DNA of 64,000 bases, taken from positions 3,782,001-3,846,000 of the forward strand of contig JAPEUQ010000001.1 of assembly GCA_027946365.1 (NCBI GenBank), written 5' to 3'. Below, piece after piece: positions 24,691-36,616 of this stretch (position 1 is the first letter of the stretch; every line of letters starts with the position of its first letter). Position numbers and translations under genes: made by a program. The notes beneath the pieces are model-generated. The model had not been told where the DNA came from, did no database searches, and saw only the letters and a list, made by a program, of their open reading frames with translations. This DNA comes from Kalmusia sp. IMI 367209. Its lineage: Eukaryota > Ascomycota > Dothideomycetes > Pleosporales > Didymosphaeriaceae.

Positions 24691-25463
24691 ATTGTATATG
24701 TGCTTGTACTGCACATTTAGCCCATAGAATATTCCACCGTAAGCCGTAGACAATCATGTCTTCGTGATATTCTTAACCTGTATTGATGCTGCAAACCCTG
24801 TGGAACTCTTGCCCGAAGCGAGCTACCGCGTGCTATCATTCAGCCTTGCACGAGTATTTGGGCTTAGTACTGAATTGGTCGAGGGAGAGACAATGCACTT
24901 CTGATTAGATTGGGACTTTGAGTAGCTGTTGATTAGCCCTATATATATTCTCTACGAGTCCGCGCTTGTGCCTCACAACTGAATCCGGAGGTTTTTGGAT
25001 TGTGCAATGTTGGGAGAGTCGCCATGCCTTGAATTAGCAAAAGAAACGCAGTTTGCGAATGAGATGGCCTATTAAGATGTTATTCGTCTCGTGCGTACGG
25101 CCGTAAAGCAGACATATCTCGCTCCTACAAGTGATGTCGGGCTTGTCGACGAATTGCAGCAATGTAGCGATTATGTGATCTGACCAGATTCCTTATAGGC
25201 AACCAATGGACTTGTTCCGTACCTACATAATTCGGCCAGTGCATCTCACCATGACGAGTGCGGCTGAGAACGTTATTTCGGTAGGGGCAGCCCCTACGAT
25301 GCTAGTAACGGCTTGGCCTTCACTATTTCCTGATTGGGACTGATCAAGGCCATTGACGAACAGCAAGTTCTAACTATGAGGCTTGGGGGTAACAAACACT
25401 CAGCCCCCAGGAAAATATCCTTATGTGCTTAGCTCAATGGCGGAGTTGAAGCTCGTCTTTCAT

Positions 25464-25469
25464 TATAAA
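25464..25469 (+). promoter_or_regulatory. TATA box of TAP-like hydrolase gene
   Basis: TATAAA 59 bases before ATG 25528. Confidence 0.4.
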
Positions 25470-25527
25470 ACTCAGTCATAGTATCCCATAGCATGCGCAC
25501 GTTTAGCTTTCATCACTTCACCGCATA

Positions 25528-27605
25528 ATGCTTTGGACCAAGTTTTTCTTGCTTCAGGTGCGATTGCTCATTTTGGCCCACGCTGCTTCTACGCTAGATA
25601 CTCGAGATCAGTCCATAGCATGGACAGAATGCCCAGAGGCAGTTACAGCCTTGCATGGCTTGCCTGCAGACTGCGGCACTCTCGCCGTACCTCTTGATTA
25701 CACCGATCTCGGTTCAGGAAAGATGCTTAACTTGACTTTGGTGAAGATCAAAGCTGCTGTTCAGCCCTCCAAGGGTAGCATACTGATCAATCCTGGTGGG
25801 CCTGGTACCGGGGGGGCTCAGTGGCTAGCCGGCATAGAAGCCTCTTGGCTGCTGAGGTAAGTACTTTCGAAGTGTGATAATATAGTAACGCTGATTTCAA
25901 GTAGTATGACTGGAGGACAATACGATCTTATTGGATTTGACTATAGGTATGCCTTCAAATCAATTGCAATTTCAAGGACACGTTCTCACTCTCGGCAGAG
26001 GCACCGGAGAGACTTTACCAGTCACCTGTTTCGATCTCGAGAATGTGTACGAGCAGGTCGAGTTCCTCCGAGCCAGTATCATCTCCCCGCCCTATACTAA
26101 CGCATCGAGCTCGGCCCTGGGCACTCTGTGGGCAACCAGTGGAGCTAGCGCGAAACGCTGCTCTCAGAACGCGTACAAAGTCTTACCGCTCATAAGCACA
26201 GCCTTCACCGCAAGAGATTTCATTCAAGTTGTGGACGCCCTCGGCGAAGATGGCATGCTGCGCTACTGGGGTAAGTCAACGAATACACCGGTAGAGCAAC
26301 AGACTCTAATATAATTGTCTCCAGGACATTCGTATGGTACTGAACTAGGTGCCACTATAGCCGCCATGTTTCCCGAAAGAATCGACAAGATGGTCATCGA
26401 CGGCGTAGTGAATCCACACCAGTACACCGAGGGCTGGTAAGTCATCCCTTTCACGCCACCACAGCCCCTCAGTCTAACCCTCACTTGCAGGGAGTACGAC
26501 CCCGTCCCCGCCGGCGACCTTGCGCTCGAAAGATTTCTTGAATCTTGCATCAAAGCCGGTCCAGACGTCTGCCCTCTCGCAAAACACAACGCCACCGTCT
26601 CCAGCCTGACTTCCAGAATCCACAACCTCGTCGAACGAGTCAAGACCGAACCGATCCTCATGGGTAGCAACGTAACGTCGGATCTCGTCGGTCCCGGCGA
26701 AGTCATGAACGTGCTCAACAACGGGCTGCGCATCACGCAGGCCTACGCGCCGTCCATCGCCGCCTGGTTCGACGCCATCTTCCGCCGCAACCTCACCGCG
26801 TACCACAAGGCGCGCGCCGTACTGTTCGCCGGCGACGAGGCGGCCGGGCCGTTTGGAAACGTGGCGGGGATCAACACGATAGCCATCCGGTGCGCGGACT
26901 CGACGTTTCGCGCCGACGAGCTGGACGGCGCGGTCCGAAGCAGGATCGAGAAGTTGCACGCTATGAGCTACCTGTTTGGGGATACGTACGGGTCGACGTA
27001 CCTTGTCTGCTCGCAGTGGAAGATGAAGGGGAAGGAGCAGTATACGGGGGATTACAAGGCGAAGACCAAGAAGCCCATGCTCATCATCGGGAGTCCGTAT
27101 GATTTGAGGACGCCGTTGGTCAGCGCGAAGAACGTCAGTGCGGGATTCGAGGGCAGTGTCGTGTTGCAGCACAATGGGTTGGGTGTGAGTGTTCTACGTC
27201 CCCATCTTTTTTTGTCTTCCTCTTGGTGCTTTTCAACAGAGGCATATGCGTAGGGACGCTTGTTGGAACACAGAGTACAATCTACAAAGGAATCTGCTGA
27301 CATCGCACTAGCACACCGTCATGTACTCCCCCGGTCAATGCGCCATCCAAGCCGTCCGCAACTACTTCAACGACGGTACGTTACCTGCTGAGGGTACGGT
27401 GTGCGAGCAGGACTTTGATGTCTTTTCGCGTAAGAGCCTAGGAGAATCATTTTTGCCACAGGGAGAGGTGAATGGGACGAATGGGACCGCAAAGCCGATT
27501 GAGTTTGGAGAGGTTGAGTATTCGTCAGCGGCCATTCAGATGGATTGCATGGGATCTTTGACTCTGACCATGGGATTGGCGGTCTTGGCTTTTTTGATGT
27601 ATTAG
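25528..27605 (+). CDS. secreted TAP-like alpha/beta hydrolase
   Basis: Six exons: 25528-25856, 25905-25946, 25999-26270, 26325-26436, 26491-27184 and 27312-27605; 580 residues. An N-terminal signal peptide (~20 residues) precedes an alpha/beta-hydrolase core: oxyanion loop NPGGPGTGG, FDYRGTGETLP, nucleophile elbow GHSYGT, Asp in GSPYDLRTPLVSA, His in NGLGHTVM. The C-terminal half matches the TAP-like domain of tripeptidyl-aminopeptidase-type hydrolases that release short peptides. The last ~20 residues (LTLTMGLAVLAFLMY) are hydrophobic after a Gly/Ser-containing stretch, which suggests a GPI anchor or tail anchor. Exon joints restore the catalytic motifs exactly. Substrate class is by family only. 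Confidence 0.92.
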
Positions 27606-27819
27606 TACTATTGTAAAGGTTTTTGATTGTGGGAAAACTCTCACAGCCCATGTAGATAGATGGATTCGTTCGTCGGGTTTCAAGCTATACTGTAGATATA
27701 TTCTCAGTCAATTGTTGTATAAAAAGGTTCTGAAGGAATCCTGATCTAGAGATATCCGACATTCGAACAGTTTAATTAAGCTGACCTAGTAATATGGTCA
27801 TGTCGTAATGATCTCGCCC

Positions 27820-28812
27820 TCACTTCTCCCCTGGAAACAACAATCCATTGTCCCTCCTCACTTTCTCCGTCACCTTCAACACCGCACGACTATGGGCTTC
27901 CAACTCCCCAGCCGCCTTCCAGTCCTTCTCATTGATGATTCTCGCGAACTCTGCAGCTTCCTCTTTGAGGTTGAGGTCCTCCTTCCGCACGCCTAGCTCC
28001 TCCCGGCTCTTCGTCCTCGGGTTTGATAAAGTAACTTTCTCAATATCCGTAATCGACGGCACTACAAGCGTCGCCTTCTCCCCATAAATCTCGCTCGGTG
28101 CGTCACTGGTATACATCTTGCTGCTATGCAGGAATACCGTAAATCCCTCATAGGTTAGCGTAAGCATACCGCCGCCATCCGCCCCAGTGCTAATCAGCAC
28201 AGGATGATACACGGCATCTTTCGGCGCGCCGAAAAGCCACACCGCCGCTGCGACAGTATAGCATCCCATATCGGCAAGCGCGCCGCCGCCCATCTCCAGA
28301 TTGAAAATGTTGGGCACCGAGCCCTGGAGCACCGCGTCGTACCGCGAGGAGAATTGGCAAAAGGTTATGCTGGCGCCTAGGACCCTTCCCACCTTCGGGA
28401 TCGAAGATTTTAGGACCTTGAAGTTGGATTCCTGGATGTGACGCCAGGCTTCGATCAAAAATAGACCCTTTTCTTTGGAAAGCTTGAAGAGTGACTCGAG
28501 CTCAGGGGTATTGGAGCAGGAGGGCTTCTCAAGAATGACATGTTTCCCCGCTTCGAGAGCAGCTTTGGCTTGGTTGAAGTGCAGGATGTTGGGGGAGGCG
28601 ATGTACACGGCGTGTAAGTTGGGGTCGGCGAAGAAAGTGTCCAAATCAGTGTACAGTGTGACCTTTCGGTCGGTGTATTTGGCGGCGAACTCCTTGGCGG
28701 AATCCTCTTTGCGCGAGTAGACGGCGGAGAGATTCCATTGCCCTGTAGCGTGGGAGCACTCGATGTAGGAATGGGTTATCCAATTTGTGCCGATGATGCC
28801 GAAGTTGAGCAT
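27820..28812 (-). CDS. Gfo/Idh/MocA-family NAD(P)-dependent oxidoreductase
   Basis: Single exon, 330 residues, ATG at 28810-28812. The N-terminal Rossmann fold begins FGIIGTNWI; ADPNLHAVYIASPN and the catalytic-region motif HVILEKPS (Glu-Lys-Pro) follow, then the C-terminal alpha/beta domain with GGGALADMGCYTVAAAVWLFG. Length and motifs fit the dimeric dihydrodiol dehydrogenase/glucose-fructose-oxidoreductase superfamily. The family oxidises sugars or cyclic polyols; the substrate here is unknown. No signal peptide. It converges with the TAP-like hydrolase (214 bases between stops) and has its own TATA box. Confidence 0.92.
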   Translation of the reverse strand: MLNFGIIGTNWITHSYIECSHATGQWNLSAVYSRKEDSAKEFAAKYTDRKVTLYTDLDTFFADPNLHAVYIASPNILHFNQAKAALEAGKHVILEKPSCSNTPELESLFKLSKEKGLFLIEAWRHIQESNFKVLKSSIPKVGRVLGASITFCQFSSRYDAVLQGSVPNIFNLEMGGGALADMGCYTVAAAVWLFGAPKDAVYHPVLISTGADGGGMLTLTYEGFTVFLHSSKMYTSDAPSEIYGEKATLVVPSITDIEKVTLSNPRTKSREELGVRKEDLNLKEEAAEFARIINEKDWKAAGELEAHSRAVLKVTEKVRRDNGLLFPGEK

Positions 28813-29401
28813 GGTGGCGTTGTGTGGAGAAGCTGAGAGAGAAATAATGGGGAGAGAAAGGAGGCTCGAGTATGTCGGCTATAGATGTGAAGGCTGATGG
28901 GCTTTATATCCGGTACCGTTCGCAGGTGTTGAGCTCGACTGTTAAACTTTCCGAATTCGGTAGGATAGTGGCGAGCTCGTGACCCCACTTGACAGATTCT
29001 GCAGCTGAAGAGTCACTGATTATGAAGCTTTCCTGGAGATTTCGGGGTTTGCTCTGCTTATGCTCGTTCCAATGGCTCTATCGTAAAATGTTTGGACGTA
29101 CAGGGGCTAGGTGGCTGGCGTAGATGCATTGGCCGTTGGAAGTGTCGTGGCGGGGAAGCTGCCATGAGCGGCACCGTGATGTCACCGGGAGCGGGGAAAT
29201 TTACTCCTTCGAGCGGCTGCACCCCAGAAAGCCATCCCCAATGCTATTTGAAGTACCTCGTGAGCTTTGGGGCTCGTATTTCTTGAATTTGCAGTTATCT
29301 CACCCGTGCATACTACCATGTGCAATTCTAATACTGCCAATAGATTTCAAGGATTACTACAATCCTTATACATCCTCAAGGGCCACTCGCGCATCCCTCG
29401 C
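28813..29401. other. intergenic
   Basis: Promoter of the oxidoreductase and 3' flank of the carboxypeptidase. No gene is seen. Confidence 0.5.
28903..28908 (-). promoter_or_regulatory. TATA box of Gfo/Idh/MocA gene
   Basis: TATAAA on the minus strand, 91 bases upstream of the ATG. Confidence 0.4.
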
Positions 29402-30839
29402 CTAGCCAGTGTTCTGCAGCGTGCTCACTAACCCAGCCCACGTCTCCCGAACTGTTGGCTGAATCTGACTTGCCGGCAACGTGAACCCATAATTTCCTGT
29501 ATCCCTCAACTCCCATGTGTACGAGTAGGTCGAATTTCCTGTCGCGTCGATGTAGTCGACGGAGCTACCCGTAGTCGCGTACAAGGTCGAGCATGACGGG
29601 CCAATCGTGTAGCTGGTGCCTGAGACAGCCTTGATGGCCGCCGCGGCACCGGTCGCAATACTGCGGTGCTGTGCACTATTATGGACGACGAGGTTGCAGT
29701 CGTAGCCGTACGCTTTCGTATCATGAGCTCATCGAAGAGGCTTGAGGGGGCTAGGTGGAAAAACTTACGCCAGAGGATGTACTGCCCATAAGAGTGGATG
29801 TCGAGGTAGAGTCTGATTCCTTTCCCATCACGTAGCGAGTTTACCTGCGCTACAAGACCCTTGTTCTCCGGCGCATCGCCCGCAGCCTGTCCTTTGTACG
29901 TCTCAGAACAAGGGGACGTGGAAGCGCCACCCGTAACTTCCCACTTGTATGGCCAATTGCGATTGATATCACGGCCGACACAGGTGCTACTGCTCACTGT
30001 CTGCCGATTCTTGCGCCAGAGACGGTCCGTCGTCTGGGAGTAGACGAAGCCTTTTATAACATTTGTCAGACCCGATGGAACATATGGAGGGGCAATAGTA
30101 GGGCTATAGACGTACCATCAGGGTTCACAGCCGGAATAATGTAATAATCGTACTTGTCTACGAGCGACTTGACCGTCGCATCAGAGGCGTACTTGGTCAG
30201 AAGTTGCCAGGCAAAGTACTCCGTAGTCATGGTAGTAATCCATTCGCGCGCATGGACAGTGCCATGGATGAGAATTGCAGGCTTCGATCCCTTGCCACCG
30301 GAGCCCCATATATGGATGCCTTGTAACGCGCGGCCCTGGACGGATGTGCCTGCCGTGAAGAGCTCAGACTGGCTGGAGAAACCGCCTTGCAAGTCGGACA
30401 GGAAGGTTAGGTGGTCGGCATAGGCATGGTAAGCTGTGAACCATGTCTCGCTGGGCACTATTGTGTGTAAGTCTGAGAGCTGGCACTTTAGTCAACGAGT
30501 GTTGAACGTACCTGCAGCAACACTGAAGTCTGCAGTTTTCAGCTCACCCTCCTCGGCCAGTGTAGCGCCGATGTCCTCATTGATGACGATGCTGGCGGGT
30601 ACGAGGGCTTGCACGGCGGAGACGGCCTCGGGTGAAACAACGACGTCGAGATGCGCCTTCCCAGGATTCAAGATGTGCGCGGCGAGTTTTTCAATCTGTG
30701 CCTCGACAGTGTGGCTAGCCTTCGCGAGCGAGACACGAAGGACCTTGAAGCCCGTATAGTCGACTTTCTGCCCGGCTCTTGGAACGGCAGTCCCCAAGGC
30801 GGCCGAGAGAAGCAAACTCCCAGAAAACAAGAACCTCAT
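29402..30839 (-). CDS. secreted zinc carboxypeptidase (M14A)
   Basis: Four exons read leftwards (30512-30839, 30116-30457, 29769-30050, 29402-29712), 420 residues. A signal peptide (MRFLFSGSLLLSAALGTAVP) precedes a propeptide (to about residue 110) and the catalytic domain. Zinc and substrate residues are visible: HGTVHAREW (His and Glu), NPDGF, RDINRNW (Arg and Asn), DIHSYGQ (His), and the catalytic Glu in WELRDTGNYGF. The enzyme removes C-terminal residues from peptides outside the cell; the proform must be cleaved for activity. Hydrophobic versus basic preference cannot be fixed by eye. All three introns are 54-65 bases with good sites. Confidence 0.94.
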
Positions 30840-31661
30840 GGTGTTGAGATCAGACTCTTTTTGCTCTTGAAGCTCTGTGTTGCGTGTCACCACCATGCAT
30901 CTAGCTCTTTATACTTCGCATTGCTCCCATGACTTCCGCTACGAAAATCCTCCTACCTTCCCATCAAGTCCCTTCTCCGATATCTCCAAGCCACTGTTGC
31001 CCAGCGACATGTATTGGGCAGGTACCAAGCCTCATGCGCCCGCGGGAGATCATCGCTTCGAAGATCCAGGACAGGCCTAGACGTAGATGTTGTGTCCTGT
31101 GTGGTGCTTTCATCTAATCTCACCACGGCGTATCTCTTGGCGGAGCCTGCGAGAGGCTTCGGAGCGAACCTGTGGCAGTGTCGTAGTCTTGACGTGCTAT
31201 GGCGGAACACGGAGACGCCTCTTGGCGCGGCCGAGATAGGAAGGTGCTGTGAGCGGACACGATGGCTAGGTCAGGAGGAGTGTTTACGATTGTGCATCGA
31301 ATGACTAAGGAAAGAAAGCTATGTAGAACCAATGCATTTCGTTTCTAAGCGCAAACAAGACAGACAGATGAGTTCGAAAGATCCTAGAATACACGCCATC
31401 AAATGGATCGCATTTTACCGCCCATCGATGCCACTATCTACCATCCACCCCACTTCCTTTCTTCCACGGCTATTCCCACCTACGGCGCCCGTTCATTGCG
31501 GGAACCTAAAGAAAATACACAAATTTAGACGTACAACATGGCGCTCAGAAACGCCAGGCGAGTGCAAAAGATCGTGCCAAATACGTGTCCAATTGTTATC
31601 GATGCCGTGTTGCCGATTGCAGAGATATTGACATGGGCTGCGATCGTACGTTGTCCGGTGC
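30840..31661. other. intergenic
   Basis: Promoter of the carboxypeptidase, then the 3' flank of VMA3. No gene is seen. Confidence 0.5.
30907..30912 (-). promoter_or_regulatory. TATA box of carboxypeptidase gene
   Basis: TATAAA on the minus strand, 68 bases upstream of the carboxypeptidase ATG. Confidence 0.4.
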
Positions 31662-32601
31662 CTAGCATGTGTGCGCGGCTTCGCCACCCCGAGAGTTCAT
31701 CAGTAGGGCAACGATAAGACCGTATAGACCTGACATCGACTTAGCATGGCGGCCTCGTTACTACGATAATGTATGATACGCACCCAGGACTTCGGCGAAA
31801 ATAAGAATCAGGATCATGCCAACAAACAATCGCGGCTGCTGGGCAGTTCCTCGCACACCAGCGTCTCCGACGATTCCGATGGCGAAACCAGCAGCCATCC
31901 CCGCAAGACCGACGGAAAGACCAGCGCCAAGTTGGATAAAGTTAGTAAAGAGCGAGGTGCCCTGGCCGAGGTCGTTGGAGATCAGGACGGACACGACCAA
32001 GCCGTAGATACCGATGATACCAGCCATGACGACAGGGATAATGTCTGCGGCGCGTCAGCAAAGTCGCCCATCAGGGTGCACTTCCATCTCATATGCCGCA
32101 TGCAAGGGGACAGCTCGGCGTTCAGACGATGGAGGTCGTAGACGCACTCTTGACGATGAGATCAGGGCGCAGGACACCCATGGCGGAGACACCGACGCCA
32201 GACTTGGCGGTTCCGTAGGCAGCGCCAAAGCAGGTGAACACGATGGCCGACGTGCAGCCCATGGCACCGAAGAAGGGCTATGTGTCTGTCAGCAAAGCGG
32301 TTCCTTGAATCCTTATTGTGAGTGGAGGATTCGATGCGCAGGAAAGCGGAGGTCGCGGCGTGCTGCGTACGTCGAGGGCCAGGAGGCGAGTACAGGTCGG
32401 AGCGACTTACGGCATAAACGGGACTGTCAAGACATATGTTAGCAATCGCTTGAGCTGATGCGTGTATGTAACACTTCTCGCTGGTGCGGCCGAGGCATGG
32501 GAGGGCACGGGGGAGCTCGAGCTTATCCAAGAGGCAAGCTGGAGCTGTTGCCTCGACCTAGACAGCTGGCGGACTCACCAGAGATCCGAGATGGTGGCCA
32601 T
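31662..32601 (-). CDS. VMA3: V-type ATPase proteolipid subunit c
   Basis: Five exons read leftwards: 32579-32601, 32411-32423, 32148-32277, 31784-32044 and 31662-31729; 164 residues. It forms the proton-carrying rotor ring of the vacuolar ATPase. Four membrane helices are visible, starting [18 protein letters not shown] and [19 protein letters not shown]; the proton-binding Glu (about residue 140) lies in ILIFAEVLG of helix 4. Exon 2 has only 13 bases. Splicing of the last intron replaces the run-on AYHTLS by the conserved [12 protein letters not shown]. The N terminus (MATISDLCPVYAPFF) is standard for fungal subunit c. Introns in this small gene are many for its length, as in other filamentous fungi. 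Confidence 0.95.
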
Positions 32602-32886
32602 TGTGAATGCGTCGACGTGCTCGCTTGTCTTGTGATGCAAAAGGGAGATCGGTTCGAGATGGGCGGGCGACGGGGACGTTGGGAGCTGGCGTTGTCGGTG
32701 TCGAGTTGAGTGGTGACGATGCTGGGAGGTGCAGGCGCAGGCTTCGCTTCGCGCTTGCCAGCATTGGAGCTAGCCGCACGTGACGCATCGGCTGCCAAGA
32801 CCTCCCGACGTCTTCCTACCTTCCCGCTCCCGCCATCTTTGGACTTGCCTTCGTTCTGGCCCTCTAATGTTAGGTAACATTACTAT

Positions 32887-34125
32887 CTACGATTTAACAC
32901 TAAATGGGAAGTTCTTGACATCTTCCGAAGCCTTCGCCATCTCCCCAACCTCGCCATCCAACACTACCCTTCCCACTTCCCCCGTCTCCTCCACACGATA
33001 AACATACTTCACCGCACTAGCCTTTCCCTCATACAACCTCCGCAACCCCGTCAACACACCATGTAGACCTCCCGGCACGACTTCAAGTGGATGTCCCCTC
33101 AATCGACCCTCCTCTAGTAGGCGCGTCATATACTGCGACCACACATATCCGAAATCCTTATGCACCGAAAATAGCTGAGGTGCGGCCGTGTTCATCGCGG
33201 TTACATCCTCGGGGTACTCAAAATGTTCCTTGTCTTTTGCGAATAATTTCGGAGGGAGCAACGTACTTACGACCCCACCATTAGGTTCGATAATTCGAAG
33301 TGTCGCTTCAAGCGAACCATTCTCTGAGATGGCGTCAAACACCTTGGGGACTTTCATACCCAGGCCTTCTCTCTCAAGAATAGTCGAGATGGAGGAGACG
33401 AGCGCGTCCTCGCCCAGCCGGTAGTCGACGACGTAGTCGGCGAGTGTACGTGCAAAGTCACCTGCGCGACCAGCTACGCCAATGATCGGTCCAAATCCAG
33501 AAAGCCGCGCGAATTTCGCGGCGAAGGCGCCGCAGGCGGACGTTATGCCATAGATTAGAAATGGCTCCTTCTTCTTTTCCTGCGCATCCGCAGACTGCTG
33601 TAGTGTGAACGGCAATGGGATTTGTAGATCGATGTAGAGCGCGAGCGCTGCCGTATGAGCTGCCAGCGGAATTGTAGCAGCTTCCTCGAAAGAAAGGTTA
33701 GAAGGTATGTGGAATGTTAGGTGTGCTGGTGCGACAGCGTATTCGGCGAAACTTCCGTGTAGTCGACCAGAGTGGTGGTATGCGGCTACGCGGTCGCCAG
33801 GCTTGAATCGGGTGACCAGTGAGCCCGTGGCATGAACGAGGCCAGACATGTCGTCGCCACTGTTATGGGGGTGGTTCTTCCTGTGAAGTTGAGCAGGTAT
33901 GGACTACAGCAATTAAATTCTCGAGAGGAAGGTCGTAGGAAAGGATTTGTGAATAAGCAGCAGTGTTCATATCAGACGTACGTACCAGTTGGGCATTTTC
34001 CAGTCTTTCGGATTCGTCCCGGCGACGATCACTTTGATGACTACTTCATTGTCTTGGGGATCGGGGATTGGGGACTCGATGATGTCGATAGATTGGATCG
34101 AGGGGTGCACGATTACTTCTTTCAT
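32887..34125 (-). CDS. MDR zinc-independent enoyl/quinone oxidoreductase
   Basis: Two exons (33986-34125 and 32887-33880; intron 33881-33985), 377 residues. N-terminal GroES-like fold: NEVVIKVIVAGTNPKDWK, then NSGDDMSGLVHATG, FKPGDRVAAYH, GSFAEYAVAP. Cofactor part: AATIPLAAHTAALALY, then LIYGITSACGAFAAKFARLSG, a variant of the dinucleotide motif. Zinc ligands are absent, so it is a quinone-oxidoreductase/trans-enoyl-reductase type enzyme using NADPH. It faces a Zn2Cys6 factor across 385 bases, which suggests pathway-specific control. An upstream short ORF with its own GTAAGT site (around 34155-34195) suggests an intron in the 5' UTR. Confidence 0.9.
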
Positions 34126-34510
34126 GTTTGCGTGAAATTGCGTTTTAAAGTGCACTTACCGTGTCCAAAGTTGTCGCATATCCCTAAAGTCATCGTAGGT
34201 TATATATAAGCTCTCGGTCTGTTCCCAGCTATTGGAGCTCCCGCGGTCCCCGAATCCATTTCAAGACGTACAATACTTGATTAGCCCACACACACACACA
34301 TGATTTCTCAATGCTAGCCTCGTTTACACTACTCTGCACGTTGTGTAGCCCGTATTGGCTGACAAATGCGATGGCGTGGTACTTTTGGGGGCTGTTGCGC
34401 TAGTTCTGATGAGAAACACCCGCGGACCTTCTTCCGGACTTCCGCGGGGGGCTCTTGCTATTTCGCTCTTGCTAAGATAACTTCTTCCCACTTGGTTTCG
34501 TGACTTTACT
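34126..34510. promoter_or_regulatory. divergent promoter with CCGCGG inverted repeats
   Basis: 385 bases between the oxidoreductase and the Zn2Cys6 gene. A perfect inverted repeat CCCGCGGA (34419-34426) / TCCGCGGG (34441-34448) encloses a TCCGGA palindrome at 34433-34438. A third CCGCGG lies at 34241-34246. CGG/CCG pairs are the classic targets of Zn2Cys6 factors, so autoregulation and control of the facing enzyme are likely; this is inference. Confidence 0.6.
34201..34209 (-). promoter_or_regulatory. TATA box of MDR oxidoreductase gene
   Basis: A TATATATA run on the minus strand about 75 bases upstream of ATG 34125. Confidence 0.4.
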
Positions 34511-36616
34511 ATGCAGAAGAACAGAGTTGGCCCGGATCCTGTTTCCTGCGAATTGTGTCGCTCAAAGAAGCTGAAGTGTAACCGCGTACAGCCATGCTCG
34601 AATTGCGCTGCGCGAGGTGTTACTTGCAAGTTCCGAGTTGCACCTCAAAAGCGTCCTTCAGAGATTCCAGCCCAAGAATCACTATTGCCGCGAATCGCAC
34701 AACTAGAGTCGGCCGTGATTAGCTTACAGTGGCAGTGCGAAGATGCGAATAGATCCACGTGTACACACTCGTTAACGACAAACTCCCAGAGCAAGGAACA
34801 AGCTACTATTCAAACCAACAACAATATTTGCCAAGATGATTTATTTCTTGAGAATATTGGGACGAGGGACGACACACTCGTAAGCTTCTTGAAACAACCA
34901 GTCGATCATGTCTTGCTAACGCTTCAAAGCTCTGTGACATGGCTGATGTGATCGTATACGAAGTCAAAAGCATCGCCCAGATACTTGAGTCACAAGTGAG
35001 AGACCATTCTAACGGTACACTCTCGTGTTGTCGCAAAGTGGAGCTTCCGACGTTTAGAGTAGCAAGCCTGCTATTACAAACTTACGAATCTACCCTGGTG
35101 AGCATGTGTCCAATAGTGCATATGCCAACAATTCGTTCGCTTCTCAAGACGACGTATCTACACCTCAGCGATGTTACTTCGGGATCACCTGGAGTAGTAG
35201 CGCTTTTGTTATCTTTTTTCGCTCTGGGATCGTTCTTTCATGTACCGTCAGCTTATTCAGAAGTCGCCACGACAGAGGCAGATGCTGTCAGTCTGTCGAA
35301 AGCTTTTATCAAAAGTGCATTAGACGTGTTGGATCATTCACGTCGAAATAAATCGGGCACATTGGAAGATGTGCAGGCCTACATCTTGATGTCGCTCGCT
35401 ATATCACACGTTGATGGCTTCTCGACAAGGAGTAGAATGCTGTTCACATCGGCTATATCAATGGCTCGAGATCTTCGCTTACATAAAGTGGACGAGTATG
35501 ATGGTAGTGCAGGGAAAGATCCCAATGTTCGTTCGCTTATTGATAGAGAGGTCAAACGAAGGGTCTTCTGGTATATCGCTTCTGAGGATTGGTAACTCTT
35601 TCTATGCAAAAGTCTGTCACCCTCAGCTTACATTACCAAGGCTACAATCGACTATCTCCGGGCCACAAGAGGGCACCTACTGGATTCAGTACAGTCACAT
35701 CAAAGTGAACCTGCCTCAAGACTGCACAGACGATGACTTAGCGTGTGGCGAAAGCTGTAGGAACATCACTAGTAACGAACCGACTTATATGACAGCCTTC
35801 CTTGAGAGAATCCGGCTCTCGCATATCTGTCGAGAGATCACCGACACCATTCCATTAGACACAACGTCGCTTCTTCAGATGCCTTATGAGCGCATCATCG
35901 CCCTAGACCAAACGCTGGAAAACTATCTTGCCACTCTTCCACGATTTCTCCAATGTGACTTTTCCGATGGCAAAATTCTAGAGTCAATATACCCTCAACT
36001 TCCGGCCTGGCGCTATTGTGTTACCAAGGCCGCCCATTCAAGGCGCTGGAAGTTAAACCAGAGATTTCTTCTGCGCCAGAACCTAGACCCACGGCATTCG
36101 CACTCGCGACGAGCCTGCGTCATGTCTGCACGCGCAGTGATCAACGGCTATGCGGATCTCGTTGCTCATAATTCGCCTTCCACTTTGCTGACACGGATGG
36201 GAATGGCGGTTCACTTTACTCACCTCGCGCTTGGCATCTTGATTATGGATCTCTGTTTCAATCGAAATGAAGCAGATGAGGCTCAGATCAAAGAGGATGT
36301 CAGAGTAGCATTCAAAATCTTTGAGGATGCGAAAGCGGTGTCGCCACTTCTTGAGAGATCACTGGCTTCGTTGAAGGATGTCTTGCACCGAAATAGGATT
36401 AACCTTACGGATGAATCGGGATCTGAAGCCTATCGTAGGGATGAGACTGTGTATAGCAGAGCACAGAGCGCATCTGAAGCTACTGAGCCTGAGGGTCTAA
36501 GCGTTACAGATACAACATTCGACACTTTCTGGGATATAGCGCTGCAGAGTAGTAGTGAGATGGACTTCGGCGCCTGGGACAATTTGTTTTCTACACTCGA
36601 CACTCGGCCCATCTGA
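34511..36616 (+). CDS. Zn2Cys6 fungal transcription factor
   Basis: Three exons (34511-34879, 34930-35591, 35641-36616), 668 residues. The binuclear zinc cluster is at residues ~13-40 with spacing C-x2-C-x6-C-x5-C-x2-C-x6-C (CELCRSKKLKC, then CSNCAARGVTC), followed by a short linker and a heptad-like segment (LLPRIAQLESAVISLQ). The middle homology region of the fungal_trans type spans ~190-450 (AYILMSLAISHVDG, AISMARDLRLHKV, EVKRRVFWYIASEDW, GPQEGTYWIQ). It acts in the nucleus. Its divergent neighbour is an MDR oxidoreductase, the likely target. Intron 2 (49 bases) sits right after the conserved FWYIASED. Confidence 0.93.

Larger units (their letters stand above)
24183..25527. other. gene-free stretch
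   Basis: About 1.3 kb without a supportable gene. Contains a 20-base perfect palindrome (24671-24690) and the promoter of the hydrolase at 25528. Confidence 0.5.
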
